Shown in pieces: positions 1-11,840 of a stretch of 64,000 nucleotides of DNA (position 1 is its first letter; every line of letters begins with the position of its first letter). The translations under genes were made by a program, and so were the position numbers. This stretch comes from Lonicera japonica (lineage: Eukaryota > Streptophyta > Magnoliopsida > Dipsacales > Caprifoliaceae): the NCBI GenBank assembly GCA_021464415.1, contig CM038471.1:71464851-71528850 (forward strand), in the 5' to 3' direction. The notes beneath the pieces were generated by a model. The model searched no databases, was not told where the DNA came from, and was given only the letters and a program-made list of their open reading frames with translations.

Positions 1-1509
1 TTTTGTTCTTTTATCGTATATTTTTTTCGTCAATTTCTTTTTCTTCTTTTACACATGCAAAGAAGAAAGGAATTAAGCAGCATAATCTCTCAAGCTTTAT
101 GGAAGCCAAAGATCTAAAATGGCCCAGTGAATATGGTATGAGAAAAGTTTTTTTTTTTTCTTTAATAGCATGGACCTTCCCGTCCTCAATTGATTGATTT
201 AAAGATGGTTGCATACCATAGATAACCAAAGTATTAAGGTGTAGTTATATAACAACACAATTCTTAAACACATTATATTTATTAATACGAAAGTATAATA
301 ACCTACTTACATTCTAAAAATAGTTAAAATGCAAGTACAGAACTCCTAATACATCTTTATTGAAATTTATATTTCTTCCATTATTTATTTGTTCCCTCTC
401 AATTTATTTATTCTTCATTCCATAGCTTAACTCGTTCCCAACTTATGGACTACTTGAAAAATAGTTATAATAAGAGTGAGCTTCACAAGCCCTGTGAGAG
501 AAATCTTATCTTCTATTCTAAGGGTTAAAAAATATCATTAAGTCGTAAAATGTTTACTGTAATTAAAGAAAGAGTATTGCAAAGTATATTTTTATAATTT
601 AAAAGGCATCACAAAATATGGCCCCCCATTGACTATGGCCCAATATTTCACTTTTCAATCAAATAACTGGCCAATAACGAACTAGTTCTAAAATACACCA
701 TTGTTCGGCATGCCACCAAATTATTCCTGGGGTGATACAGATCAATTCATATAAGTGGTTTTCCTATAATATTAATACATCGTTATCAAGGTATCCATAT
801 ATTAACAGTTGGTAAAAAAAATAAATAATTGCATTGTAATAGTACACAATAATACTTTACATAAGCCTTAAAATAGGGAATAAATACTACACACCTTAAT
901 TAGTTTAAGTCTTTAACCTTGTATCTTCATGTCCTAATTTACACATTATAAAATATTTAATATACTAAAATATTCATATAGGTCCTACGCCAATTCTTTA
1001 CCAGCAACTATAAAACTCTCCATTCATGCCTATATTTTATTTGTAAATAGTATGATAGGCATATATATATGTACGATTATATCAAAAATGAAGAATTCAT
1101 TTTCTTTTAATAATATTATTATATATATAAGTTTGACAATGAAAGACCACTTACCTTCTCTTCTTTTCTTTTTATGGGCAGTATACTCCTCACGTGTATG
1201 ATCCCACTTTCTCACTTTGTTTGGTGTGTGCCTAATATAATAGGAAGACCTTTCATAGCATAAATTTCACACATGTAATCATTACTTACCAAATCTTTTA
1301 CAGTTAAGTACCATCCTTTCACTACCCCTTTCATTTTTACCCTCCATGTAATGATTTTCTTTGATAAATAGGTACGACATATGGCATCTCCCATTCTATC
1401 TTTATCTTTTTTTTAGTGCGACTCAAATTTTTACGATGTGGGTTTCTAAATTAATTTTTATCTATTATTAGTTTTGTATACCCGAAATTATTTTCATGTG
1501 TATTTTGGA
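1..1509. other. Intergenic A/T-rich DNA, no gene seen
   Basis: No reading frame here resembles a known protein; frames are short and low-complexity. There are poly-T runs and short AT stretches but no tRNA-like or long repeat structure that I could support. Confidence 0.6.
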
Positions 1510-2090
1510 ATGAGTATTACAACTTGGTTCCTAGGAATCGAGTGGTGTTCATCATACTTGGCCCAAAAAGAACTGAGTAAAGCACACATTACTCGGTCCT
1601 AAAGAACCGCGTCTAATGGAACTAAGAACATAGAACCAACGTATGCACATTACAACATGCTCGGTTCCTTAGGACCGAAGCACGATGAATACCACTTAGT
1701 TCCTAGGAACCGAGTATACGTTCATGTATAGCAAAAAATATGTATTAATATGATATTGGAGCAAAAAAAAAGGGTAAAGAAACGCATTATTTAGGACGAG
1801 TATATCTTCATCTAACAATACTTTAGCTTATGCGTTTGTTTGATGGGTTGATTTGTGTAAAAATAAGTTGGAAGAAGATTAAAGATGATATTTATGACGT
1901 GGGTGGAATGATTTAATTTATTTTTTTGAAATATAAAGAGAGAAAGTGGAGTGGTGAGAATGTAGTGTTATTTAGATTAATATTAATCAATTTTAAAATT
2001 AACTATGAAGTGGTAGGGGTGTTAAGAAGAGAAAAGGTGTACTTATGGAGTGTTAGAATTAGAGAATGAAATAGCTCGTATGTATATACA
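1510..2090. repeat. Fold-back repeat, degenerate copy of the 61764-62774 family
   Basis: About 1521-1717 is an imperfect hairpin built from repeated, mutually complementary words such as CGGTTCCTAGGAACCG and CTCGGTTCCTTAGGACCGA. The following 1865-2070 segment matches the segment after the hairpin in the 62-kb copy (same order: a GAAGAAGATTAAAGATGA-like word, then a word like GTGTACTTATGGAGTGTTAG). The two copies are in the same orientation. I infer a non-autonomous TIR or fold-back element; the left end of this copy is not clear. Confidence 0.55.
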
Positions 2091-2144
2091 TAACATAATT
2101 TGCACCTTATACATATAACTTGTTGCAATAAAAACACATTTGGT

Positions 2145-2684
2145 TAGGGCTGGGAAAATAGAACCGGGAACCGGTGAACCGGTCTGGACTGAACCGATAA
2201 AAACCGGTTCAGTTCAGGTTCTTCAAAATTTGCTATTTTTTTTAACGGTTCAGTTCTTGTCATTTGTTATCGATTTTTAATATAATTTCTTTCCAATAAC
2301 CGTTAAGGAACCATTATTAAACTTTTTCTTCTAAGCTCTATTCCAATAGTTAAGAACCGAACCGTTAGAACTATTAGAACCGTTAGAACCATTATTTCTT
2401 TATAATAATCGTTATTTTTTTCAATAATCATTAATATTTTGGTTTTTCTCTTATTAACGGTTAACCAATAAACCGAAAGAACCGAATAACCGTTAATATT
2501 TTGATTTTTCTTTTGTTAACGGTTAACCGATAAACCGGAGGAACCGAACCGTTAGAACTTAGAACCGGTTCGGTTCTTAAACGGTTCTTCACTTTTTTAT
2601 ACTTCAAACCGAACCATTATAATTTAATGGTTCGGTTAACGGTTCTTCAAAAATTGGCTAGGAACCGAACCGGTCCCAGCCCTA
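2145..2684. mobile_element. hAT-type MITE with GAACCG-rich interior
   Basis: The ends are inverted repeats, TAGGGCTGGG on the left and CCCAGCCCTA on the right, flanked by an 8-bp duplication with one mismatch (CATTTGGT at 2137-2144, TATTTGGT at 2685-2692). TIR plus 8-bp TSD is the hAT signature. The interior is dominated by repeats of the GAACCG/CGGTTC word, making it strongly self-complementary. No transposase is encoded. A second member with a perfect TSD lies at 61085-61562. Confidence 0.8.
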
Positions 2685-2692
2685 TATTTGGT

Positions 2693-3842
2693 CATTTCCG
2701 GCCAATTTTCTAACTGGCAACCAACATGAGAGAATCGCATGTGTATTTTTGAAGGACAATTTCAACAAAATATAAATTATAACAAATGAAACAAATAATA
2801 AAATCCGTTGTGTAATGGGATAATGAACCTTTTTATCATCAATAATCCGTTTCAATTTATATTTTGTCCAAATTAATCTTTGAAAAACACACAAGTGACT
2901 CCTTCATGCTGGTAATCGGCTCCAAAATTGGCCGAAATAACTAAGTTGGTTTTGAAAAAAAAATCAAGTACAAAATAAAATATAACATTTTTTTTGGGTA
3001 AATTCAGATCTTTATTGAACAAACAGACAAGTTACAAGGAACTTCAAGCAAAGAATTACAAAACTGAAGAACCGGAATCATCATTTAATCTAGAGTGCAT
3101 TTGTATTTGTGTCACTTAGACTATATATATTCATGTCATTCTTTAAGGTTAACATATTATTATGAGCTTATTACAACAGCCTAAAAAGTGTTTTGACATT
3201 GGCAATTTATTTCAAGTACAAACATAATATAAAATAAATATTCAAATAAAAGACATATATAGTGAAGAATAGTAAAATCCCGATCGTAGTAGGGTTTAAT
3301 TTACATATTTCTTGGAAAATTAAAAAATGTTCATAGCTAACTTTATGTTTGGCTAAAACTTTGATCTGTAAACTCTCGACGAATTCACTGATTTATTAGG
3401 ACCATGATTTCTGATTGCTGAGTCCAGTTTTGACAAAAAATACATAATTATTAGATTTTTTTTAAAATCATTTGGTTTACCATTGGTGTTAGTCTTACCA
3501 TAAATATGTATACATTCGTTAGTTTACTACTAATTGGATTAAGTTCCTCTTTATTATTCATTTCTTTTAAATTTTTAATAGTGTTTATTTGAAGAGCTAA
3601 ACAGACGAATTTTGCTAGGATATGATATTTTCCCCTAGTAGATCCTATCCTCAAAATTTCAATGAGAAATCTCTATTAATTCGTATCACAATGTAGTTAA
3701 GCTTAAAGATAGGTTAATGTTGAGTTGGATTATATGTTTCAATTTGAATTAGCGGGGGAATAGTTTGCATTCACACAATGCATTGTTGTGAAGGTTAACA
3801 TAACTTATCTTCTCACTTAATCGATTAAATGCGCTAAATTAT
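2693..3842. other. Intergenic A/T-rich DNA, nothing recognised
   Basis: No protein-like frame, RNA gene or bounded repeat could be supported here. Confidence 0.55.
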
Positions 3843-4147
3843 GGTCTGTTTGATAACAATACGGAAAAAGAAAATAAAAACAATTGATTTTTGTGAGAAG
3901 TTAGAAAATAAGTTGAGACATGTGAAGATATGTCTTCTTACTTTGTTACTTTTTCCATTAAGAAATTTTATTTGGTGATTGAGGAATAAAAAATTTTCAC
4001 AAAAAATTATTAAGGATCTAAGACATCTACTCATAAAATGAGTATGAGATGGAAAGTATTTCATTACATGACTCAACTTATTTTCCAACTTCTTATCCAA
4101 ATCAAGTGTTTTTATTTTCCTTTTCCATGTTGTTATCAAACGGCACC
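3843..4147. mobile_element. MITE with about 45-bp terminal inverted repeats
   Basis: The left end (GGTCTGTTTGATAACAA, then an A-rich stretch) is the inverted copy of the right end (TTGTTATCAAACGGCACC), and similarity runs inward for about 45 bp. The element is about 305 bp and non-coding; the 122-codon frame overlapping it on the minus strand is a by-product of the TIRs. No clean target-site duplication could be fixed, so the superfamily is open (hAT or Mutator). Confidence 0.6.
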
Positions 4148-5162
4148 TAATAATATAATATGAAAATAATAAGGAGCTTTTAGGCTTAAGGACAATATTC
4201 AATTTCTCTATTTACTCAAGGACGCATTTTTTTGGCCAATAGTTTAAAGGCCAAACGTTTTAATTAAGGACGACATTTAGCATTAAGACAAAATATTTTA
4301 AAAAAATAATTACAAAATAAAATAGATAAAATAAAAAATAGACTTCCAATTAAGTAATTAAAATAATTATTTAGATAGTTAAATAATTATTTAATTCAAA
4401 TATATAATTAAATATTTAAATTCAAATTGTCTACAATTAAGCAAAATTTAAATTACAAATCAATCATTCAAATAATATCAATGAGAAGTCAAAGAGTAAC
4501 AACTTAATCTATCATTAATTCAAAATTAACATTATCTCTTTAAAACATATGGAAATTTATGTGCAACTCAAACATCTTAAAGTTTGAACATACAACAAAC
4601 AGGCATAATACCACAGCACACATGCATAATGCCTTTTATAAAAACTTAGGCATTTTGAAGTTTGAACATACATTAAATAGACATTTTGTATTAAAAGGCG
4701 GAGGCGTAAGTCTAGATGTTTGCTTGTCAAAAAGCGAGGCATGAGCCTCGATGCGACGAGACGTAAGCCTTTTGCTCAAAGCATTTTTATATTAAAAAAA
4801 TCAATATAAGGCAAACAACTAAAGTCTAAATGTCTAGTAACAGTCTTTATAAGGCAAACAACCTATATATATATATATATATCAGTAAACAATTGTGTTC
4901 AATGACTAATTTACTATATAAATCAGTAAATAAAAGAATGAAAGAAACAAAGGAAGAAAGAACTGCGTCAATTTAATAATTTACTATATACATCAATAAA
5001 GAAAAAAAACAAAAACACGTTTAGAGTTTTGCCCAAAGCCCCAAACCAATTTTGAATACAACTATGTTAAAAAAAATTAAAGTAAAAACAAGTTTTGATC
5101 TAAGCAAGTAAGAAACTCAACAAACCCTAACAGAAGCTAAGCAATGAAGAAAGAAAGGATCA

Positions 5163-7570
5163 CACTACACCATTTCGCGCAATTTGTAACAGATATATTT
5201 TGCGATTAGTAACAGACTAAATCCGTTATTTTCTAGCAACATTTTTAATCCATTACTAATATTAAAAATCCGTTACTAATTGAACAAATATTAACTTTAT
5301 CTTGTTTAATAATTATTTGTTGAAAAAAAAAGGATGTAACAGATAATAAGTTAGAAAATCCGTTACTTAGCAAAAAAAAAGGGCCCAAATTTTGGTTGCC
5401 CGCTTACATTTTCATTAAAAAAAAAAACAAAAAAAAAACTCTTTCACAGTACTAGCTCTCACAATCGTTGAAACTTAGAACAAAAAAACCCTAAATTTAT
5501 CTCACCCCTTCATTCTTGCCGCCGCAGTTCCTTTCACCCCTTCCTCGCCGCAGTTCCTTTAACACTCGCCATTTCTCTGACATGCACCACTCCTTACCGC
5601 TTGCTTCTCTATTTACCATCATTCTCCAAGCTCATCTCTCTAAATTCCCTAATACTTTTAAATGAAGCCAATTGAGGGAAACGAAAATGGATAATAATAT
5701 TGATCAGCTGGTTAGAAAGCTAGAAGGGATTATTATGAAAAGATGGATGCAAGAAAAAATGACATAGGTAACAATATGGACGTCAAATTAAGTATTATTT
5801 CCATTACATAGCTTTAATTTTGTTGTTCTTCTCTTTGTTGGACTTGTCTGTCTGTGCACGGTGATGGTACTATGCGACTACTGTATCTGTACCACCCTTT
5901 TCATTATTCATTCCACGTACGTAGCACTAGCTAAGGTCTCCAATTAAGTGGCAAGCACTAGCAGACTAGTGTTATTGTTATTTAACTGCTCTATATCTCT
6001 CTCTCTATATATATACATCTATTTATAATTATAATTTTAGACCCAGCCAGAACCGCAATATTATACTTCTAGCTACAAGTGCCTCCGAACAAAAATGGAG
6101 AAAGCTAGTGCACATGTAGATAGTGACGCTGACTTGGATTGAAAAGTAGAAATTAAATGTGCTTCTACGTGCACCTCCTGTTCTGGCCAGCTGATAAATT
6201 TATATGGTTGTAGCTCAATTTCTTTAGAAATAATTAATTAAGGGCTAGCAGGCCCGCCGGCCATTATAAGACAGACCCAGGGCTAAAGTGAATTCATCGC
6301 TTGCCACCACCATTTTTAGTGTGTCAAAAATCATTCTAGTTTCGGTTTTAAAACAAGTGTTGTTTTAACATTACGCGTATTTTTTTTTCTAGCTAATGAA
6401 TGTTAAATGTGTAGTAGTTCATCTTTTTTGTATAATATGCATAAATATTATCATGTATGATACTTGCTATAAATCTTAACCTTTATAAACTAAATGTTAT
6501 TTGTAAAAATAAAAACTATGGTTGAATCAGCTGCATCACTAGCACTTTTAAGTTCAATTACCTCATTTTTGTCTTCATTTGAGTTCAAACTTACCTTTAC
6601 TACTTTAGTTTCATAATCTTAAATGTCTTTATGTGTCACAGTTACTAATTCGTCCGACAAACCTCCGGTTATGTTGATTGATAGAGAAAATAAAGAATTA
6701 GCCAAGGGATACGTCATGACAGATGCAACGGTTGGAATTTGTCATGGCAAGAAAGTTGGTATTGGTGAGAAGAAAGTCTATATCGATGAAGTGTTAGAAC
6801 CGGATGCTCCATTATGGTTCCCTCAAGATAGTAATGATACTTTCTCTGCCTATGTTGCTGGGGGTTATATAATATGGTTCGAGCCTTGGTTGAAGTGTAT
6901 CTAGTTTACTTTTATCTTTGTTACATGCACTTTTGAATATTTATTTTTTGGATGTGATGGCACTTTATATTTTAACTTGGCCATTTTAGATTTAGTAAGT
7001 TTTATGTATGGTTGGACATCTTTGGTACTTTATATTTGTGAATGGACATGTTATTGTAAGAATATTGGTTTGGTTTTTAGATGAATATTAATTGGTAGTT
7101 CTTTGATGAATATTGGTTTGTATGATGTCATATATGAATTTGTATTGTGCAGCTAAAGCAGGTTGTATCTATAGAAATAAAAATATGTATTGTGCTACAG
7201 GAAATCGGGAAATAAAATATAAAAATTCAGTCAATTTATTCTCTGTAACGGGCATGAACCGTTACAAATTTGTAACGGATTTATAATAAGTAACGGATTG
7301 TTTATGTCAGAAACCATTAAATATTTAATTACTTTGTGTTCTATTGTAATAGCTGTACATATTTTGTAACGGATTAAATCTGTTACAGAAATTAGTATAA
7401 TAACGAATTAATAGCGGGTTTTGTCCGTTACAAAACTATTTTTTGTAACGGTTTTGTCTAATTGTTTACTAAAGTGTTTTTAACGCCAAATTACTAACGG
7501 ATTTTTTGTGTTACAAAAAAATTTCTCCAACGGACATGATCTGTTACTAATGTGCCATTCTGGTGTAGTG
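5163..7570. mobile_element. Non-autonomous CACTA (EnSpm/CACTA) DNA transposon
   Basis: The element begins CACTACACCATTTCGCGC and ends with the inverted CACTACACC motif (GGTGTAGTG at 7562-7570). A perfect 3-bp duplication TCA lies on both sides (5160-5162, 7571-7573), as expected for CACTA transposons. Both subterminal regions carry many copies of the GTAACGGATT / CCGTTAC word, typical of transposase-binding subterminal repeats. At 2.4 kb it is too short for a full transposase; only a DUF8039-like fragment (6623-6904) is visible. Region 5480-5770 looks like a 5' leader with a 26-codon frame. The source of 5800-6250 is not known. Confidence 0.88.
6623..6904 (+). pseudogene. DUF8039-like C-terminal fragment inside the CACTA element
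   Basis: A 93-codon frame inside the CACTA element. It has the style of the DUF8039 domain found at the C-terminus of plant transposon-associated proteins: a run on ligand or value retention (VMLIDRENKELAKGYV), then a valine/glycine-rich middle, then an acidic segment ending in an aromatic stretch near the stop. The family match is from memory of its pattern, not a search. No upstream exons encoding the rest were found, so it is probably the terminal exon of a decayed or captured gene. An A/T-rich 3' region follows the stop. Confidence 0.5.
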
Positions 7571-7965
7571 TCAAAAAACTGACCTTGGGCGTTTTGATCT
7601 GAAGCACGACAGAACAGTGTAAAGTGAGTTTCTTCCCCTTCTGTTCCTCCCATCTCTGTTTCAAATAAAAGTATAGAACGGCATAGAGTGAGTTTCTCCC
7701 CCCTTTACAATCAAACAGTTACAACTAGCACCCCCACGCATATACAAATAAAAAATCAAGGACTGCACGTGCATCTCACGTGTGGACATATTGGTCAATT
7801 AGCTTTATACCAACAAATAAAGTAAAAATATAATGTAAAAATAATTGGAAATAAATCGATTGTCCTTTAGGCTAAAGCTTGTTCTTCAAGCAAAAGTTTG
7901 TCCTTTAAAAATCGGCCAAAATATTGTGTCCTTGAGTAGATTGCATTCAAAATAGTTGGACCTAC

Positions 7966-8829
7966 GCCTAATTTTCTATTTTAGGTTGGAAAAACACGTT
8001 AATTTCTTGGTGAAAATCCATATTTTCTTATTTTTATGAAAAAAAATTCTTACCCATCTTAAATGAATTTTATCTTGTGGAAAATCAACAAAGTAATAAA
8101 TCTCAAAATATCACTCCTTTTTATTATTATTATTTCTAATAAAATTAGTATAAATGCTTGGATCCTTCTTTTCCAATAAAATAGTGATAAATAGGTAGAC
8201 CATTTAAGGTTCGAGATAATTAATTTTTACCTAATAAAGTAAGAGTATTTTTAACAGGTAGTGTAAATTCTTATTTCGTATAAATTATACAAAACTTGTA
8301 ATTTTTTTTAAATATTCTTTCAAAGATACTTGAATACGTAGGATTTGTGCAAAAATGTAGTAAAAAATACACAACCTATTTATACTGCTATGTCAGCTTT
8401 CTCTCTCTAAATCTTTTTATAAAATTTTAAATTCTAATAATTTTTAATACAAAATATGGATTCTAATAAAAATTATATATTTGATATTTCTTCCTCAAGA
8501 CGAATAAAATAAGATCGGAATATTGAAAAATAGAGCTTATATGAAAAAAGTTTTTTGTAAAAGAATCAGGGAATAATGTTTTTGTAAATTAAGAACCTAT
8601 ATTTGACCAAACTCTAAAAGGAGTGTAAAGTTAACTTTGCATTAGATTTTTAAATTGTATTTTTTTATGGAATCACGCAAAATTAAGTTTTCACTACATG
8701 CTTTTTTAGGATATTATTATAAATAAGTGTTTAATTGACAATGTTTTAGAATAATTTAACAAATTACATACTCAAAACCTATTTATTAATAAAATGCACA
8801 TTATAATTTGTTTAGAGTTATGCAAAGTT
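7966..8829. other. Intergenic A/T-rich DNA, nothing recognised
   Basis: Only short frames and poly-A/T stretches are present; no bounded element was found. Confidence 0.5.
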
Positions 8830-8839
8830 AAGTTTGCAC

Positions 8840-8997
8840 GTGAGGAGAGGGGTTGGCCCAGTGGTAGGCAACCTCCACCCTTGCCTTGAGGTCAAGGGTT
8901 CGACTCATGGGGTGGGAGGGGAGGGTTTTTCTTTATTTGTAGGATTAAGGGAGAGACTTAGACCTCCCTTAATTTTTTAAAAAAAAAAAAAAAAAAA
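8840..8997 (+). mobile_element. tRNA-derived SINE
   Basis: It has an A-box-like word TGGCCCAGTGG (8854-8864) and a B-box-like word GGTTCGACTC (8897-8906) at the spacing of an internal RNA polymerase III promoter, then a tRNA-unrelated tail ending in a run of about 20 A. The direct repeat AAGTTTGCAC flanks it (8830-8839 and 8996-9005), as left by L1-type target-primed insertion. The nearly perfect duplication and uninterrupted A tail suggest a fairly young insertion. No protein is encoded. Confidence 0.88.
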
Positions 8998-9005
8998 GTT
9001 TGCAC

Positions 9006-9954
9006 TTTTACTTTCTAAAATTTTATTATGTATTTGTGTTTATTTGACATTTTTTTTTAAGTTTTATGAATAAAACATAAGAATATACTTGTTAAAAAAG
9101 ATAAACACATCATGCAAAACAAATTTACATTAAATTTCTTTGATTGCAATATTAAGTTTGCACTCGCTCAAAACTCTTATTTTAAAACACTATTGATAAA
9201 CAAACTCTTATTTTAGAATGATAATGATATCTAAATCCTTATTTCAAAAATAATATTATTCATTAATTTTTTTTGCGAAAAATATTGTCACAGACCTTTT
9301 ATCTCATTTCCAAAAAAAGATTCATTATGATTATAAAATTATTTATAAACAAAAATCAATAAAAAATTATTTCAAATGGCATTTAATATGTGTCATTATC
9401 TTATTGGTTTTTTCAAATTTCTACACTAGATTTACAAATGTATCATTGGAGCAACTTTTTTTTAGACTTCACATTTTGTCTAAAATTGGATTGACATGTG
9501 AAATTTACATATTATTTTATACATTATCATTAAAGATACCCTAAAATGATGTAAGTTATTGCATACCCATTGAAATTTAATTTGTTGAAAACTCAACGAA
9601 GATAAAATTGTTTTTAATGTAATTTTTTTTTTGGTTCTATAATGTATTTTTTTTTAATGAAAATACACGTTTTATCCCTGTTTGAGTAATATCAATAAGA
9701 TGCGAATTCAACTACACTATACTCTTTTTTCCCCTGAAATTGACTACACTATACTTCAACATATGGTCAACTTGTAACAAAATATATAAAATATCATATA
9801 ATTAAATTAGATCTTTTATTGTCCCAAAAAAAAAAAATTAGATCTTTTCATTGAAAACCCTTATTTGTTTGAAAATTGACCCATATCTCAGCAGTTCAAA
9901 CAAATTTAAGTCTAGATGAAAGATCTTAAGAGGACCAATTTTTTTAAGACTAAA
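9006..9954. other. Intergenic A/T-rich DNA, nothing recognised
   Basis: No coding potential or bounded repeat was supported in this stretch. Confidence 0.5.
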
Positions 9955-10270
9955 TACGGATTAATTATTTTAAGGGGGTAAACGGTTGAATTTTTTGATA
10001 AAAATTGCTGAACAAAATCTTCACAATTAGTAGATCATCTCCACCAAATTTCTTTAAAAAAATTCAATCGGGAGCTAGTTAACTAAAAACTTGATATATA
10101 TATATATATATGCACATTTCTTACCATTGAAATTTTAGATGCTTAGTTAGACGATTTTTCCAGTTGAAGTTTTGAATGAAATAAGGTGTAGATGATCTAT
10201 TAATTATGCATATCATGTTCACCAAGTTTCATCAAAAAATTATCCGTTTATCTGCTTAAAGTAGTTAGTC
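9955..10270. mobile_element. TIR-flanked MITE, first of two copies bracketing the callose synthase gene
   Basis: The left end (GGGGTAAACGGTTGAATTTT, then GATAAAAATT) is inverted at the right end (TCATCAAAAAATTATCCGTT). The interior contains AGTAGATCATCTCCACCAAA and TATATGCACATTTC, words also found in the copy at 54095-54330 in the same order. Non-coding; about 310 bp; target duplication not resolved. Confidence 0.6.
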
Positions 10271-11560
10271 TGCATTTAATCAAACAAAAAATTAAACCTT
10301 CCTCGTTAAGTCCACATTTGATCATAAAAAAAATAGTCTTTCCTCATTATTAAGTCTAATATTATATTAGATTATTAGGTTAGTCGTGGACTTGAGGAAA
10401 GTTCCATGCCTTCTCTGTCTTTTATCTTCTTTCTAATGGGCGTCGTTACTTAAAAATGTAATTTATTAATATAAATTATGATATTTTAAAATAACCTTTG
10501 CGATCACATTTTCACGTGTTCATGCAGAGCAGCACGATTATTTGTTAGTATATGTACGTATTTTGCATATCTTTGGTCTTTTCTATTATATAATAATCCG
10601 TATTAAAGTTAGAGATAGAGATATCTCCGTATTAAAATTAGAGATATCTCCATATTAATTTGGATTTATTCGAGGTAAAATATATTTTATTAAACACAAG
10701 ATGCACTGCACGTGACAATTAGCGTTTTAATTAAATAGATGGATCGTTTCTTCACTTCAAGAAATTGATTGATTCTTATATACTAGAAGTATTTGTATTT
10801 TATAACAATCAATTTTACGATCGGAAATTTTAGTCTAATCTCAATTTTATATTAATACCATGAAACTTATGCCGCAAAAATAAAGAGAAATTTTGCTTGG
10901 CCTTTTTACATCCCTAGTCTCTCCTAGTCAATGTCTTTAAGTCAACTCGTTCTAGTCTTTAGATTTTTTATTACCTAATTCACTTTTAAATGATTTTTAT
11001 GACATACATAATAAAATATCTTTGCACACATCACTCAAGGTATGCCCTTTTTGCATATTTACTTCAAACTTTGTTACTCCATTCTTTCTAATTCTTTCAA
11101 TGGAATTTGTTTTAAGAGTTGAATAAATGAATTTGTTCATAAAATTAAATAAAGACGGTCTCTATAAAATATCAATAAAATATTCAATTTAAAATACGGT
11201 GAAATTGTTGTCTAAAATTTCAGCCGATAAAAATAAATACATATCAAATTTTTAATATACTCATTTTTAGTATTAAAATTTTGTGAATATGCCTGCTCAA
11301 CTCATTACAAAGATTATTATGTTTCATATAAAAATCTACATTTCTTTTCCATACCGAAAGAACAACCTAGTTCTATTACTGTTTTTATTAATAAAAAAAA
11401 AAAAATAATTCAAAATAGGTCCATTATAAAAAAAATCAGGGGAACACCATTACACATAAAATATTTTGGCTTCATAGTTTTTGGGGTTTAGATTTTTATA
11501 TATCTGTTTGTTGCCCGCGTAGCTTTCACCTCAGTTCGGTAGTTCATTGAAACACCACCT
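10271..11560. other. Intergenic DNA upstream of the callose synthase promoter
   Basis: No gene seen. There is a local tandem duplication near 10600-10660 (GTATTAAAGTTAGAGATA, GTATTAAAATTAGAGATA, then a shorter third copy). This stretch may hold distal regulatory DNA of the downstream gene, but nothing specific can be read. Confidence 0.45.
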
Positions 11561-11840
11561 CTCTCTTTCTCTCTCTAAATTTTTTTTCCCTCTCTCTCTC
11601 TCTCTCTCTCTACATACATATATATATATACATACACACACTGTCAAGCACATACAAATATTAATATTATTATTAATTTATTGTAGAAGTTTCTCTCCAT
11701 TTGCTACTATTACCATGCTTATTTAGTCAATTCACTGTTCTTAGACAACTCTTATTATTACTTTACTGGTATATATATATAGAGAGAGGGAGTGAAAACT
11801 CACTGTACCAACTCCATTCATTTAATCACAATCGGCTAAG
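11561..11840 (+). promoter_or_regulatory. Probable core promoter and first leader exon of callose synthase
   Basis: A CT microsatellite (about 11590-11612) and an AT/AC stretch precede a TATA-like run at about 11771-11781. Transcription would then start near 11800-11815. A leader exon ending in GGCTAAG at 11840 is followed by a strong donor (GTAAGCC). CT-rich tracts close to the start are common in plant promoters. TATA choice and start site are inference; a second TATA-like run lies near 11620-11630. Confidence 0.5.

Larger units (their letters stand above)
4185..7965. repeat. Possible larger TIR element into which the CACTA element inserted
   Basis: A segment near 4180-4285 (containing TACTCAAGGACGCA, TTTGGCC and AAGGACGACA) resembles, inverted, the segment near 7850-7960 (TTGTCCTTTAGG, CGGCCAAAATATTG, GTCCTTGAGTAG). 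This suggests an older element with inverted ends of about 100 bp surrounding the 5163-7570 insertion. Inside it, 4690-4770 is a GC-rich patch of short related words (GCGAGGCATGAGCCTCG). Boundaries and class are uncertain. Confidence 0.4.

Noticed and set aside
1030..1394. Two 60-codon minus-strand frames as a small gene
   Set aside because: A/T-driven composition, no start context, splice structure or family likeness.
3834..4202. A 122-codon minus-strand frame
   Set aside because: It lies over a MITE and follows the element's inverted repeats; composition is low-complexity and resembles no protein.
8854..8906. A tRNA gene
   Set aside because: A-box and B-box words are present, but no cloverleaf can be drawn; the poly-A tail and target duplication show a SINE.
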